The notes: generated by a model from the letters alone, not told the origin. Counted from the stretch's first letter, positions 7,580 through 16,431 are shown. The stretch: 64,000 bases of DNA from Devosia ginsengisoli (GCF_007859655.1 NZ_CP042304.1:2854501-2918500), one strand, 5' to 3'. Translations and numbers: made by a program.

Positions 7580-10036
7580 ATGAGCGACCGTATCGAAACC
7601 CTTGCCGACCAGATGACGCTGGAAGAGAAAGTGTCGATCCTGTCCGGCGAGGATTTCTGGTCCGTGCCATCGGTGGCACGGCTGAGCATCGGCAAGCTGC
7701 GCGTCACCGACGGCCCCAATGGCGCGCGCGGCGGCGGCTCGCTGATCGGCGGCGTCAAATCGGCCAGCTTCCCGGTGGGTATCGCGCTGGGCGCGACCTG
7801 GAATGTCGATCTGGTCAGGGAAATCGGCGCGGCTTTGGCCGACGAGGTCAAGTCCAAGCAGGCCCATATGCTGCTGGCGCCCACGGTCAACATCCACCGC
7901 TCGGTGACCAATGGGCGCAATTTCGAATGCTATTCGGAAGACCCCATCCTGTCGGGCGAACTGGCCGCGGCCTACATCATTGGCCTGCAGGGCCAGGGCA
8001 TCGGCGCGACGATCAAGCATTTCGTCGGCAACGAATCCGAGATCGAGCGCACCACCATGTCGAGCGAAATCGACGAGCGGGCCTTGCGCGAAATCTATCT
8101 CATCCCCTTCGAATGGGCAGTGAAGAAGGCGCAGACCTGGGGCGTGATGAGCTCCTATAACCGGCTCAACGGCACCTATACCTCCGAGCATGACTGGCTG
8201 CTATCAGATGTGCTGCGCAAGGATTGGGGTTATGACGGCATCGTCATGTCCGACTGGTTCGGCAGCCACTCCACCGCCGAATCCGTCAATGCCGGGCTCG
8301 ATCTCGAAATGCCCGGCCCGCCGCGCGATCGCGGCCAGAAGCTGGTCGAGGCGGTCAAGTCCGGCGCAGTGAGCGAGGCGACGCTCAACCAGCGCGTCAT
8401 CGCCATGCTGCGACTGATGGAGCGGGTCGGCTCGCTCGACGATGTCAGGACGTTCAAGGAAGTGGCCGACGACCGGCCGGAACACCGCGCGCTGATCCGC
8501 CGGGCCGGCGCCGAAGCCGCCGTGCTGCTCAAGAACAATGGCGCCTTGCCGCTTAAGGGTGATGGACGCATTGCCGTTATCGGACCGAACGCGAAAATCG
8601 CCCAGATCATGGGCGGCGGCAGCGCCCAGCTCAATGCGCATTATCGCGTTTCGCCCTGGCAGGGGCTGGTCGATGCCGTAGGCGAAGATCGGTTGAGCTA
8701 TGCGCCGGGCTGCACCAATCACCGTTTCGAGCCGGTTCTGCGCGGCAGCTTCAGGGTCGAATATTTCGCCAATGAGAAGCTCGATGGCGCGCCGGCATAT
8801 GTCGGCACGCAGGACGACGCCCAGGCCTTCTGGATCGGCCAGGTCGCCGAAGGCAAGGTCGATCCGCTGCATTTCTCGGCCCGCCTCACCGGCAGCTATA
8901 CGCCCGAGACGTCAGGCACCCATCGCGTCGGCATCTATTCGGCCGGCTTCGCCAAGGTCTATGTCGATGGCAAGCTGATTGCCGATGCCTGGACCAATTG
9001 GACCAAGGGCCGCACTTTCTTCGAGGAAGGCTGCGATGAGGTGGTGGGCGAAGTGGCGCTCGAGGCCGGCCGCGCCTATGAGGTGGTGATCGAATTCGCC
9101 ACCAAGGATTTCGCCACGCTAGGCCTCGCCGCCTTTGCCGCCGGCATCGGCCTGCCGCTGGGCGACGATGCCATTGCCGAAGCGGTGCGCGTGGCCCGCA
9201 ATGCCGATACCGCCATTGTCTTCATCGGCCGCAATGGCGAATGGGACACCGAAGGCAGCGACCTGCCCTCGATAGAGCTACCCGGACGGCAGAACGAACT
9301 GGTCGCCGCCGTGGCCCATGCCAATCCCAATACGATTGTGGTTATGCAGACCGGCGGCCCGGTGGAAATGGCATGGATCGGCTCGGTCGCGGCTTTGCTG
9401 CAGGCCTGGTATCCCGGCCAGGAAGCGGGCAATGCCATTGTCGACGTGCTTGTCGGCGCCGCCGAACCCTCCGGCCGCCTGCCCCAGACTTTCCCGGTGC
9501 GCTGGGCCGACAATCCGGCCCATAGCCAGGACCGCGAAGTCTATCCCGGATTCGAGGGCAAGGTGCGCTACGAGGAAGGCATTTTCGTCGGCTATCGCCA
9601 CTATGACCGGCTGGGCCTGACCCCGCTCTTTCCCTTCGGCTTCGGGCTTGGCTATGCCAGTTTCACGGTGAGCGACCTCGTCATCGACGATGCCGAATTC
9701 GAAGCCGAGGGCAATGTGATGGTCGGCGTCACCGTCACCAACACGTCCAACCGCGAAGGCTCGGCCGTGGTGCAGCTCTATGTGTCGGACGATGCGGCCT
9801 CCGACCCCCGCCCGGCCAAGGAGCTCAAGGCCTTCCGCAAGGTGAAGCTCAAACCCGACGAAGTACGCCAGATCACCATGACGCTCGATGCCCGCGCCTT
9901 TGCCTTCTATCGCGCCAAGGCGAAGCACTGGCTAGTCGAAGACGGCAGCTTCACCCTGCGCGTCGGCCTGTCCTCCGCCGACCTGCCGCTGAGCGGGACG
10001 GTGACACGGAATACGACGCTGATGCTGCCGGTTTAG
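7580..10036 (+). CDS. Glycoside hydrolase family 3 beta-glucosidase with PA14 domain
   Basis: An 818-residue cytoplasmic enzyme (no signal peptide). Order: GH3 N-terminal barrel (about 1-290) with KHFVGNESE near 146 and the nucleophile Asp ~225 in VMSDWFGSHST; start of the C-terminal sandwich with AAVLLKNNGALPLK and AVIGPNA; a PA14 insertion (about 385-530); rest of the sandwich with EWDTEGSDLPSIELPG containing the likely acid/base Glu; fibronectin III-like end (about 700-810). This K. marxianus BglI-like layout removes terminal glucose from beta-glucosides, the PA14 domain shaping substrate length. Start ATG has GGAGG upstream. No sugar transporter is adjacent, so the substrate source is unclear. 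Confidence 0.93.
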   Translation: MSDRIETLADQMTLEEKVSILSGEDFWSVPSVARLSIGKLRVTDGPNGARGGGSLIGGVKSASFPVGIALGATWNVDLVREIGAALADEVKSKQAHMLLAPTVNIHRSVTNGRNFECYSEDPILSGELAAAYIIGLQGQGIGATIKHFVGNESEIERTTMSSEIDERALREIYLIPFEWAVKKAQTWGVMSSYNRLNGTYTSEHDWLLSDVLRKDWGYDGIVMSDWFGSHSTAESVNAGLDLEMPGPPRDRGQKLVEAVKSGAVSEATLNQRVIAMLRLMERVGSLDDVRTFKEVADDRPEHRALIRRAGAEAAVLLKNNGALPLKGDGRIAVIGPNAKIAQIMGGGSAQLNAHYRVSPWQGLVDAVGEDRLSYAPGCTNHRFEPVLRGSFRVEYFANEKLDGAPAYVGTQDDAQAFWIGQVAEGKVDPLHFSARLTGSYTPETSGTHRVGIYSAGFAKVYVDGKLIADAWTNWTKGRTFFEEGCDEVVGEVALEAGRAYEVVIEFATKDFATLGLAAFAAGIGLPLGDDAIAEAVRVARNADTAIVFIGRNGEWDTEGSDLPSIELPGRQNELVAAVAHANPNTIVVMQTGGPVEMAWIGSVAALLQAWYPGQEAGNAIVDVLVGAAEPSGRLPQTFPVRWADNPAHSQDREVYPGFEGKVRYEEGIFVGYRHYDRLGLTPLFPFGFGLGYASFTVSDLVIDDAEFEAEGNVMVGVTVTNTSNREGSAVVQLYVSDDAASDPRPAKELKAFRKVKLKPDEVRQITMTLDARAFAFYRAKAKHWLVEDGSFTLRVGLSSADLPLSGTVTRNTTLMLPV

Positions 10037-10050
10037 GCAGAACCTCTATC

Positions 10051-10206
10051 CTTCCCCCCTCTCCCCTTGAGGGAGAGGGACGGCCTGACGCGTTCAGCGG
10101 AAGGCCAGGGTGAGGGGTTCTGCGCCATCCCATGCTTCAATGCTCCTGGATAGCGCGACACCCCTCATCCGCCCTTCGGGCACCTTCTCCCTCAAGGGGA
10201 GAAGGA
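10051..10206. repeat. Intergenic inverted repeat, family B copy 1
   Basis: Left arm CTCTCCCCTTGAGGGAGAG and right arm TTCTCCCTCAAGGGGAGAA are each self-complementary and also pair with each other; the inner part holds GGTGAGGGGTTCTGCG and its counterpart ACCCCTCATCCGCCCTTCGG. It fills the gap between the GH3 and PfpI genes. Confidence 0.8.
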
Positions 10207-10214
10207 AGAAGCGC

Positions 10215-10784
10215 TCAAGCCGCCTTGTGCTCGGCGCCATACATGCCGAGATAGTAGTTCAGGTTGTCGTCGCGCAGCCCGAGTGTCTCCAGCACGCCGC
10301 CCATGAAGCTGACCGGCGCCGTGCCGGGTGCAGTGACGATCCTGCCGGATATCACCGCATCGGGCTGGTCCCGGTAATGCGCCGCGCCCTTGTAGCCGGT
10401 CGGGGTGAGATTGTCGGTCGAATTGGACGTGTGGGCGACCTCGTCGAGCAAGCCGGCCCGCGCCAGCGCCAGCGTGCCATCGCAGATGCCGGCCACCGTC
10501 TTGCCGGCGTCGCGCGCAGCAACGAGAACCCTGCCGATATCGGGCGCATCGGCCTGGCTCCAGGCCACGCCGCCATTGACGACCAGCGCATCGATGGCGC
10601 TCACATTGATGTCTTCCACCGCCAGGTCCGGCGTTACCTTGAGGCCGCCCGACGAGGTGACCGGCTTGCCACCGGGCGTCGCGAACCGGGTGTCGATATT
10701 GAAATAGGAGCGGGCCGCCGCGTTGAGCAAGGCGGTTTCCCAATCGGCATAGCCTGGGGTGAGAATGGTGACGATCGTGGTCAT
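10215..10784 (-). CDS. DJ-1/PfpI-family protein (glutamine amidotransferase-like)
   Basis: A 189-residue protein of the DJ-1/ThiJ/PfpI superfamily. The nucleophile elbow is seen in VAGICDGTLALARAG (Cys in the middle), after ALVVNGGVAWS, and the N-terminus has IVTILTPGYADWETALL with the conserved Glu that polarises the Cys. A His partner follows the elbow (VAHTSNS). ATG 10784 has AGGAG seven bases upstream; an upstream in-frame start adds nine residues without an SD. Members act as chaperones, glyoxalases or proteases; the specific activity is not determinable. Transcribed away from the next gene. Confidence 0.87.
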   Translation of the reverse strand: MTTIVTILTPGYADWETALLNAAARSYFNIDTRFATPGGKPVTSSGGLKVTPDLAVEDINVSAIDALVVNGGVAWSQADAPDIGRVLVAARDAGKTVAGICDGTLALARAGLLDEVAHTSNSTDNLTPTGYKGAAHYRDQPDAVISGRIVTAPGTAPVSFMGGVLETLGLRDDNLNYYLGMYGAEHKAA

Positions 10785-10908
10785 CTGGTCGCTCCTGTTG
10801 GTTGGACACAAACTGGTGCACTCGCGCGACAGCTTGTGTCAGCAGGTTCAAAAGCCTGTCAGCCGGGCCGGCGCCGCATTGAGGTGAAACGCCCACGCTG
10901 CTAAGAGG

Positions 10909-12096
10909 ATGCCGCCTTCCCCGCCGTATCGGAGCCGTTGCCCCTTGCTGTTCGCCCGCCGTATCGTCCTTGCCCTCATGCTGGCGCTGCTGAGCCTCGC
11001 GCCGGCCCGCGCCAATCCGATGCTGCTGGTGGATATGGACAATTTCGCCGTGCTCTATGCCGAGGAAGCCGGCCAGCCCTGGCATCCGGCCTCGCTCACC
11101 AAGCTGATGACGGCCTATGTCGCCTTCGACCAGATCGCTCTGGGCAAGGTGAGTCTCGATACCCCCGTGGTCATCTCCCGCAAGGCCTTCAACCAGGCGC
11201 CGTCAAAATCGGGCCTGGCCGTGGGCAGCGCGGTCACCCTGCAGGACGCGCTCTATCTCCTGCTGGTGAAATCGGCCAATGACGTGGCCGTGGCCATCGC
11301 CGAGACCATTGCCGGCGACGAAGCCAGCTATGTGGCGCTGATGAACGACACCGCCATGCGCATGGGCCTGACGGCAACCCATTACGCCAATGCCAATGGC
11401 CTGCATGACCCGGCGCAGGTCACCTCGGCACGGGACCTGGCCATTCTCTCGCTCTATATCCGCCAGAGCTTTCCGCAATATATGCCCATTTTCGGCACTG
11501 CCACCGTCATGCTCAACGGCAAGAAGCTGGAATCGGAAAATAAGCTGCTTGAAACCTTTGCCGGCACGACCGGCATGAAGACCGGCTTCATCTGCGCCTC
11601 GGGCCTCAACATGGTGGCGACGGTGGACCGCAATGGCCGCCGCCTGCTCGCCGTGATCCTGGGCGGCTCGTCGGCGCGCGACCGCAATGAGCGGACAGCC
11701 GAACTGATCCTGCGCGGGCTGAGCGGCGCAGCCACCGGCACCGGCCAGACCGTGCTGACGCTGGGCAACAATCCCGGCGCGCTGCCGGTCGACATGCGGC
11801 CACAGATCTGTGGCAAGGAAGCCAAGGCCTATACGGCAAGCCAGGAAGCGGCCTTTCCCATGGGGCTCAAGGGTCAGCCGAGTTTCCTCACCGACACGGT
11901 GCTGACCAGCTCCTATGTGGCGACCGACCTGGGCCGCATCGCCGTCGGGGTCAGCCTGCCGCGGCCGCGCCCGGCCCATCTGCCGATCTTCACCGCCCCG
12001 ACCACCGAAGCAGCGCTGGACGGCGACCTGCGCCCCGGCCTGCCGGCAGCCATGCCGGGCGCCGTGCCCTTCCCCCGGCCGCGCCCCAACTTCTAG
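10909..12096 (+). CDS. D-alanyl-D-alanine carboxypeptidase (penicillin-binding, S11 family)
   Basis: A 395-residue exported serine peptidase trimming the terminal D-Ala of peptidoglycan pentapeptides. An N-terminal signal peptide (LALMLALLSLAPARA) is followed by the three active-site motifs: SLTK near 62-65, SAN near 121, and KTG near 224. The S11 core ends around residue 270; the remaining ~120 residues are a Pro-rich, low-complexity tail (PRPRPAHLP, PRPRPNF) rather than the usual PBP5 C-terminal beta domain with amphipathic helix. Start ATG has AGAGG immediately upstream. Acts in the periplasm. Confidence 0.92.
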   Translation: MPPSPPYRSRCPLLFARRIVLALMLALLSLAPARANPMLLVDMDNFAVLYAEEAGQPWHPASLTKLMTAYVAFDQIALGKVSLDTPVVISRKAFNQAPSKSGLAVGSAVTLQDALYLLLVKSANDVAVAIAETIAGDEASYVALMNDTAMRMGLTATHYANANGLHDPAQVTSARDLAILSLYIRQSFPQYMPIFGTATVMLNGKKLESENKLLETFAGTTGMKTGFICASGLNMVATVDRNGRRLLAVILGGSSARDRNERTAELILRGLSGAATGTGQTVLTLGNNPGALPVDMRPQICGKEAKAYTASQEAAFPMGLKGQPSFLTDTVLTSSYVATDLGRIAVGVSLPRPRPAHLPIFTAPTTEAALDGDLRPGLPAAMPGAVPFPRPRPNF

Positions 12097-12180
12097 CCTC
12101 CGCTGTCATGCACCTCACGCAGAGGTGACGCCCAGCCATGGCGCTACCGCATGGCGTTAACCTTGTTCCTTACCGGGGTG

Positions 12181-12218
12181 TTAATTTCTTCCGTCGCATT
12201 TTGCGGAAAGAAATTTAA
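12181..12218 (+). promoter_or_regulatory. Long A/T-rich hairpin in leader of outer-membrane protein gene
   Basis: TTAATTTCTTCCG (12181-12193) can pair with CGGAAAGAAATTTAA (12204-12218) with two single-base bulges. It ends 22 bases before the ATG at 12241, inside the likely 5' leader. Confidence 0.6.
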
Positions 12219-12240
12219 CCCCCTTCAGACGAGGACATCC

Positions 12241-12924
12241 ATGAAGCGCCTTGGCATCATGCTTTCCGCGATCACCCTGCTGACCACTGCCGCGCATGCC
12301 GCCGATCTCGGCTGGAACAGCGGTGCCAGCCCGATCTATTCGCCCACCCCGGCCTCGGGCTGGTCGGGCTTCTATGCCGGCGTCAACGGCGGTTATGGCT
12401 TCGGCACGCTGACGCGCCGGCCGGCCGCCGGCGGGGCGCAGACCGAGAACAATAGCGGCGGCTTCGCACTGGGTGCGCAGGCCGGCTACAATCTGGATAT
12501 GGGCGGCTTCGTGCTCGGCACGGAAGCAGACCTGCAATGGTCCAATATCGGCTATACCGAGGACATTCCGGGCATCGGCTCGTTCAAGGCCGGCATCGAC
12601 TATTTCGGCACTATCCGTGGTCGCGGCGGTGTCAGCTTCGGCCAGGTCATGCCCTACGTCACCGCCGGCTTTGCCGCCGGGCGCGGCACGGCCAGCGTAA
12701 CCAATGGCGCCGGCGTCACCACGTCGCAATCGGCGACCCATATGGGCTGGACAGTCGGCGCGGGCCTCGAGGCACAGGCGACAGAAAACATCTCGATCAA
12801 GGCCGAATATCTTTATGTCGACCTCGGCACGCAGACCTATGCCGGCCCGCTGGCCGGGCTGGGCGGCATCGACGCCACCCAGCGCTTCAGCGTGCTGCGC
12901 GCCGGCATCAACTACAAGTTCTAG
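12241..12924 (+). CDS. Outer-membrane beta-barrel protein (Omp25/31-like)
   Basis: A 227-residue porin-family beta-barrel. The signal peptide is MKRLGIMLSAITLLTTAAHA; the mature part has alternating hydrophobic strands, starting with GWSGFYAGVNGGYGFG, and ends IDATQRFSVLRAGINYKF with the terminal Phe recognised by the Bam machinery. This is the Omp25/Omp31/RopB type common in Hyphomicrobiales. An in-frame ATG 90 bases upstream is rejected because it lies before a leader hairpin and would destroy the signal peptide. It stands alone between cell-wall carboxypeptidase and DUF72 genes. Confidence 0.9.
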   Translation: MKRLGIMLSAITLLTTAAHAADLGWNSGASPIYSPTPASGWSGFYAGVNGGYGFGTLTRRPAAGGAQTENNSGGFALGAQAGYNLDMGGFVLGTEADLQWSNIGYTEDIPGIGSFKAGIDYFGTIRGRGGVSFGQVMPYVTAGFAAGRGTASVTNGAGVTTSQSATHMGWTVGAGLEAQATENISIKAEYLYVDLGTQTYAGPLAGLGGIDATQRFSVLRAGINYKF

Positions 12925-12987
12925 CAACCTGCCGGTTGCCAAGTCTCCCCGCTCCGGGCAAAGCTCGGGGCGGCGGAGGATATTGGC

Positions 12988-13815
12988 ATGACGACACAGG
13001 GCGCGATACGCACGGGAACGGCCGGCTGGGTCTTCGCACCCTGGCGCGGCACCTTCTTTCCTGATGGCCTCGTCCAGAAAAAGGAGCTGGCCTATGCCAG
13101 CTCTCGCCTCGGCAGCATCGAGATCAACGCCACGTTCCGCGCCAACCAGAAGCCGGATAGTTTCACCAAATGGGCGGGCGAGGCACGCGACGGCTTCGTC
13201 TTTTCCATCAAGGGCCCGCAACTCGTCACCCATATCAAGCGGCTGAAGAATTGCGAGCAGGAGCTGGCCAATTTCTTCGCCTCGGGGCCACTGGCGCTCG
13301 GCGCCAAGCTCGGCCCCTTCATCTGGCAGTTGCCGCCCCATGTCGGCTATAACAGGGACGTGCTGGGCGCCTTCCTCAAGCTGCTGCCACGAACCAGTGC
13401 CGACTATGTCGCACTGGCCAGCAAGGCCGATGCACGGCTCAAATCCACGCCCTTCCTCACCACTGATGGGGTCGGTCCCATCCGCCACGCCATCGAGATG
13501 CGCAATGCCAGCTTCGATGTGCCCGAGGTCAATGCGCTACTGGCCGAGCACAATGTGGCGCGGGTCATCGCCGATACCGCGGAAAACCCGTCGCGCGAGC
13601 TGACCGCCGATTTTGCCTATTGCCGGCTGCAGGGCCCGATAGCCGGCGATGGCTACCAGAAGGCCGACATTGCCGACTGGGCCAGCACGGTCAAAACCTG
13701 GGCCAATGCCGGCAAGGACGTGTTTGCCTATTTCGTCCACGAGGACAAATTGCACGCCCCGGCCAATGCCATCGCCCTGCGGCAGGCCGCCGGCATCAGC
13801 CTGCCGGGCGACTGA
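12988..13815 (+). CDS. DUF72 domain-containing protein
   Basis: A 275-residue TIM-barrel protein of the DUF72/YecE family, whose biochemical role is unknown. Typical elements are RTGTAGWVFAPWRGTFFP at the N-terminus, LGSIEINATFRANQKPDSFTKWA, FVFSIKGPQLVTHIKRL, LGPFIWQLPP and IEMRNASF. ATG 12988 has GGAGGATATT upstream. It is co-directional with the preceding porin gene, 63 bases downstream, and with dsbB, but the gaps suggest separate units. Confidence 0.9.
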   Translation: MTTQGAIRTGTAGWVFAPWRGTFFPDGLVQKKELAYASSRLGSIEINATFRANQKPDSFTKWAGEARDGFVFSIKGPQLVTHIKRLKNCEQELANFFASGPLALGAKLGPFIWQLPPHVGYNRDVLGAFLKLLPRTSADYVALASKADARLKSTPFLTTDGVGPIRHAIEMRNASFDVPEVNALLAEHNVARVIADTAENPSRELTADFAYCRLQGPIAGDGYQKADIADWASTVKTWANAGKDVFAYFVHEDKLHAPANAIALRQAAGISLPGD

Positions 13816-13897
13816 TCACAAGCCCGTTCCCCGCTGGAATTTGCCGCAATCGCGGTCTATTCCGGCCCTGTTTCAGCGTCACCCAAGAGACTCCAGC

Positions 13898-14404
13898 ATG
13901 GCTGCCTCCATCCTTCACCCGCTCGACAAGAAATCGGCCGGCCTCGCCTTCATATTGGGGCTGGTGGCGATCCTGGGCGCGCTCGCCTCGCAATTCATCG
14001 GCGGGCTGGTGCCCTGCGAACTCTGCCTCGAACAGCGCCTAGCCTATTACTGGGGCCTGCCGCTTCTGCTGCTCGTGCTGCTCACCTGGAACCGCCTGCC
14101 GCTGACTGTGTGGTACATCGCCATGGCCATCGTCACGGCCATCTTCATCTGGGGCGCCTATATGGGCGTCTTCCATGCCGGCGTCGAATGGGGCTTCTGG
14201 CCCGGCCCCACCGCCTGCACCGGCATCGGCGAGACCATGGACTTCAACGCGCTGAGCAACCTCACCCCGGTCATCGGCTGCGATGTGGTGCAGTTCCGCT
14301 TCCTCGGCATTTCGCTGGCCGGCTATAATGCCCTGGTCTCGGTCGCCATCGTGGCGCTGCTGGGCATTTCGATCGCTGCGCAAATGCGGCATAGGCGGGG
14401 CTAA
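13898..14404 (+). CDS. dsbB: Disulfide bond formation protein B
   Basis: A 168-residue inner-membrane quinone oxidoreductase that reoxidises DsbA. Four transmembrane helices are visible; the periplasmic CELC pair (residues 40 and 43) and a second pair at Cys ~107 (PTACTG) and Cys ~128 (VIGCDV) match the four catalytic cysteines, and the GVEWGFWPGP segment is the family hallmark in alphaproteobacteria. ATG 13898 has AAGAGA upstream; a longer frame without an SD is rejected. The stop codon overlaps the end of the convergent toxin gene by 4 bases. Confidence 0.93.
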   Translation: MAASILHPLDKKSAGLAFILGLVAILGALASQFIGGLVPCELCLEQRLAYYWGLPLLLLVLLTWNRLPLTVWYIAMAIVTAIFIWGAYMGVFHAGVEWGFWPGPTACTGIGETMDFNALSNLTPVIGCDVVQFRFLGISLAGYNALVSVAIVALLGISIAAQMRHRRG

Positions 14405-14697
14405 CTGCCGCCCAGCGCAACATCTAGGTCCATCGCCGCATGCAGCACGCGCGCTATGGTGATGGTATTGGCACCGACTTTATAGATAATGGCGTAGTTG
14501 CCGTAAGGACGACGGCGAAGGCCCTTAGCCTCATATTCCGGTATGAGCGGGTAGCGGAGCGGCTTATCAGCCAACGATGTACAAGCACTCGCGAGTTCGG
14601 CAACAAAACTGCGAGCCCGTGACGGGCTATCACCAGTAATGAAGATAGTGATGTTTCGTAGGTCAGCTCGCGACGCATCGGCGAAGACGACACGCAT
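14401..14697 (-). CDS. ParE/RelE-family toxin of a type II toxin-antitoxin pair
   Basis: A 98-residue basic protein with the RelE/ParE fold signature: DASRADLRNITIFIT, SPSRARSFVAELASAC, KPLRYPLIPEYEAKGLRRRPYGNYAIIYKV and IARVLHAAMDLD. ParE members poison DNA gyrase; RelE members cut mRNA. The closing segment ARVLHAAMDL resembles ParE/YoeB-like ends, so ParE is favoured. The ATG at 14697 is formed by TGATG with the antitoxin stop, implying tight coupling; a GTG at 14700 is an alternative. Base composition is slightly lower in GC than neighbours. Confidence 0.88.
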   Translation of the reverse strand: MRVVFADASRADLRNITIFITGDSPSRARSFVAELASACTSLADKPLRYPLIPEYEAKGLRRRPYGNYAIIYKVGANTITIARVLHAAMDLDVALGGS

Positions 14698-14957
14698 CAC
14701 GACGCCTTGCGAGCAATCTGCTCAATAAGCTCTCGTAGTTCGGCGAAGACTTCTTCTGCAGGTGTCACTCGACCCGCCTCGATATCATCCAGCCCCACCT
14801 GGATTTTCGCATCCAGTTCCCGGAACCGCGCCTCACGCTCCTGCACCAGCCGGACGCCTTCGCGCAAAACTTCGCTCTTGGAATTGTAGCGTCCGTTTTC
14901 AACCAGTTCGGTCACGACCTGTTCCAGGGTGTCGCCCAGTTCTGCGCTAATGGCCAT
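14697..14957 (-). CDS. ParD-like antitoxin (ribbon-helix-helix)
   Basis: An 86-residue protein. The N-terminal half, AISAELGDTLEQVVTELVENGRYNSKSEVLREGVRLV, is a ribbon-helix-helix DNA-binding domain of the ParD/CopG type, and the charged C-terminal half is the flexible toxin-neutralising tail with DDIEAGRVTPAEEVFAELR. ATG 14957 has GGAGAGAAAG upstream. It precedes and overlaps the toxin gene; the dimer is expected to repress its own promoter. A longer in-frame extension upstream continues antisense into the HNH gene and is not real. Confidence 0.9.
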   Translation of the reverse strand: MAISAELGDTLEQVVTELVENGRYNSKSEVLREGVRLVQEREARFRELDAKIQVGLDDIEAGRVTPAEEVFAELRELIEQIARKAS

Positions 14958-15024
14958 GGCTTTCTCTCCGCTTGAGATCAACCAATAATAGTTATTGGCC
15001 GACCCGGACGCAAGGAGAACCGCT

Positions 15025-15582
15025 CTACGGCTCCAGCTCGATATCCCAGTAGAGATAGTCCAGCCAGCTCTGGTGCAGGTGGTTGGGCGGGAAGGCGCGG
15101 CCATTGTTGTGCAGGTCATGCACGGTGGGATGGTATGGCTTCTGGTGCGGGAACATGCGGATTTCGCTGGGCATGCGATTGGCCTTGCGCAGGTTGCAGG
15201 GCGCGCAGGCGGCCACGACATTTTCCCAGGTGGTCTGGCCGCCCTTGGAGCGAGGAATGACGTGATCGAACGTCAGGTCATCCTTTGAGCCACAATACTG
15301 GCACTGGAAGCGGTCGCGCAGGAACACGTTGAAGCGCGTAAAGGCCGGGTGGCGCGCCGGCTTCACGTAGTCGCGCAGCGACACGACGCTGGGCAATTGC
15401 ATTTCGAAGCTGGGAGAATGAATGACCGTGTCGTAATGCGACACGATATTCACGCGATCCAGGCACACCGCCTTGATGGCGTCCTGCCACGACCATAACG
15501 ACAACGGATAGTAGCTGAGAGGCCGGAAGTCGGCATTCAGCACGAGGGCGGGACAGGCCTCAGGCGACACGTGGATCGTCAC
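15025..15582 (-). CDS. HNH endonuclease
   Basis: A 185-residue protein of the HNH family. The metal-binding site is FQCQYCGSKDDLTFDHVIPRSKGG (paired CxxC and the catalytic His) followed by TTWENVVAACAPCNLRKANR (second CxxC-like pair and Asn). The N-terminal ~80 residues, PALVLNADFRPLSYYPLSLW, are conserved in a widespread bacterial subfamily often annotated only as HNH endonuclease, related to cyanobacterial and proteobacterial housekeeping genes of unknown role. There is no associated methylase, so it is not an obvious restriction enzyme. Stands alone. Confidence 0.92.
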   Translation of the reverse strand: MTIHVSPEACPALVLNADFRPLSYYPLSLWSWQDAIKAVCLDRVNIVSHYDTVIHSPSFEMQLPSVVSLRDYVKPARHPAFTRFNVFLRDRFQCQYCGSKDDLTFDHVIPRSKGGQTTWENVVAACAPCNLRKANRMPSEIRMFPHQKPYHPTVHDLHNNGRAFPPNHLHQSWLDYLYWDIELEP

Positions 15583-15671
15583 TTGAGTCTCCCGGAACGG
15601 GAATCGAGTAAGTCCATAGCTCCCTTATACTAAGCCCTTTGTGTCAGGGCTGTGAAGCGGGAAGCGATGGC

Positions 15672-16334
15672 TTATTTCGCGGCAATTCTCTCGATGAAGG
15701 CGGTGGCGAAAGCCAGCCCGTCCGGCGCGATGCCGTGGCCGACGCCCGCGCTGACGTGATAGGCCACGTCATAGCCGGCCAGTCGCAGGGCCACGTCGGC
15801 ATCGGCGCTGAGTTCGGGATCGACCACCTCGTCCATGTCGCCATGCACCAGACAAACCGGGCTTTTGGCCAGGACGGCGCTGCCGAATCCCTCCGGTGGC
15901 ACGAAGGCGCCGGAAAAGGCGATAATGCCCATAAGCGGCCTGTCGAGCGACAGCCCCACATGCAGCGCCATCATCGCACCCTGGCTGAAGCCGGCCAGAA
16001 TGGTGTTTTCCGGCCCGATGCCGCTCTGGCGCCACAGATCATCGAGAAATTCGACCAGCACCGGCCGCGCCTGCGCCACGCCGAGCTGCCGACTGGCCAG
16101 CCGGTCGCCCTCGAAGGCGATATCGAACCACTGAAAGCCCGAGGCCAGTTGCCGGCATTGCTCGGGCGCATTGGGCGAGATGAAGACCGCGTCGGGCAGG
16201 GCATCCTGCCAATGCGGCGCCAGCCCGATCAGGTCATTGCCGTCGCTGCCATAACCATGCAGCAGCACCACCGCCTGTTTGGGAACACCGCCGGAGGCGG
16301 GCGGCAGCATGGGGCCGGAGAGTTTGACGGACAT
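15672..16334 (-). CDS. Alpha/beta hydrolase, phospholipase/carboxylesterase family
   Basis: A 220-residue cytosolic serine esterase of the YpfH/EstB type. AVVLLHGYGSDGNDLIGLA gives the oxyanion loop, GFSQGAMM holds the nucleophile Ser ~117, the Asp lies in VHGDMDEVVDPEL near 168, and the His in AGVGHGIAPDG near 205. The C-terminus ends FIERIAAK. Acts on short acyl esters or thioesters; the natural substrate is unknown. No operon partner. Confidence 0.92.
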   Translation of the reverse strand: MSVKLSGPMLPPASGGVPKQAVVLLHGYGSDGNDLIGLAPHWQDALPDAVFISPNAPEQCRQLASGFQWFDIAFEGDRLASRQLGVAQARPVLVEFLDDLWRQSGIGPENTILAGFSQGAMMALHVGLSLDRPLMGIIAFSGAFVPPEGFGSAVLAKSPVCLVHGDMDEVVDPELSADADVALRLAGYDVAYHVSAGVGHGIAPDGLAFATAFIERIAAK

Positions 16335-16431
16335 GGCGACCTCGAACCTTGCAATGGGTTCCGCCTAGCATGAACGTCCCGGTCTGGCGAGAAATGAGTC
16401 CGGCCGGAGGCAGGCCGGACTCCAGTCGGGG

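Noticed and set aside
10051..10206. Repeats as a CRISPR array or insertion sequence
   Set aside because: Each copy is a single inverted repeat with no spacer series, no transposase and no Cas genes.
14958..15221. N-terminal extension of the ParD-like antitoxin
   Set aside because: It runs antisense into the HNH gene, while ATG 14957 has a good ribosome site.
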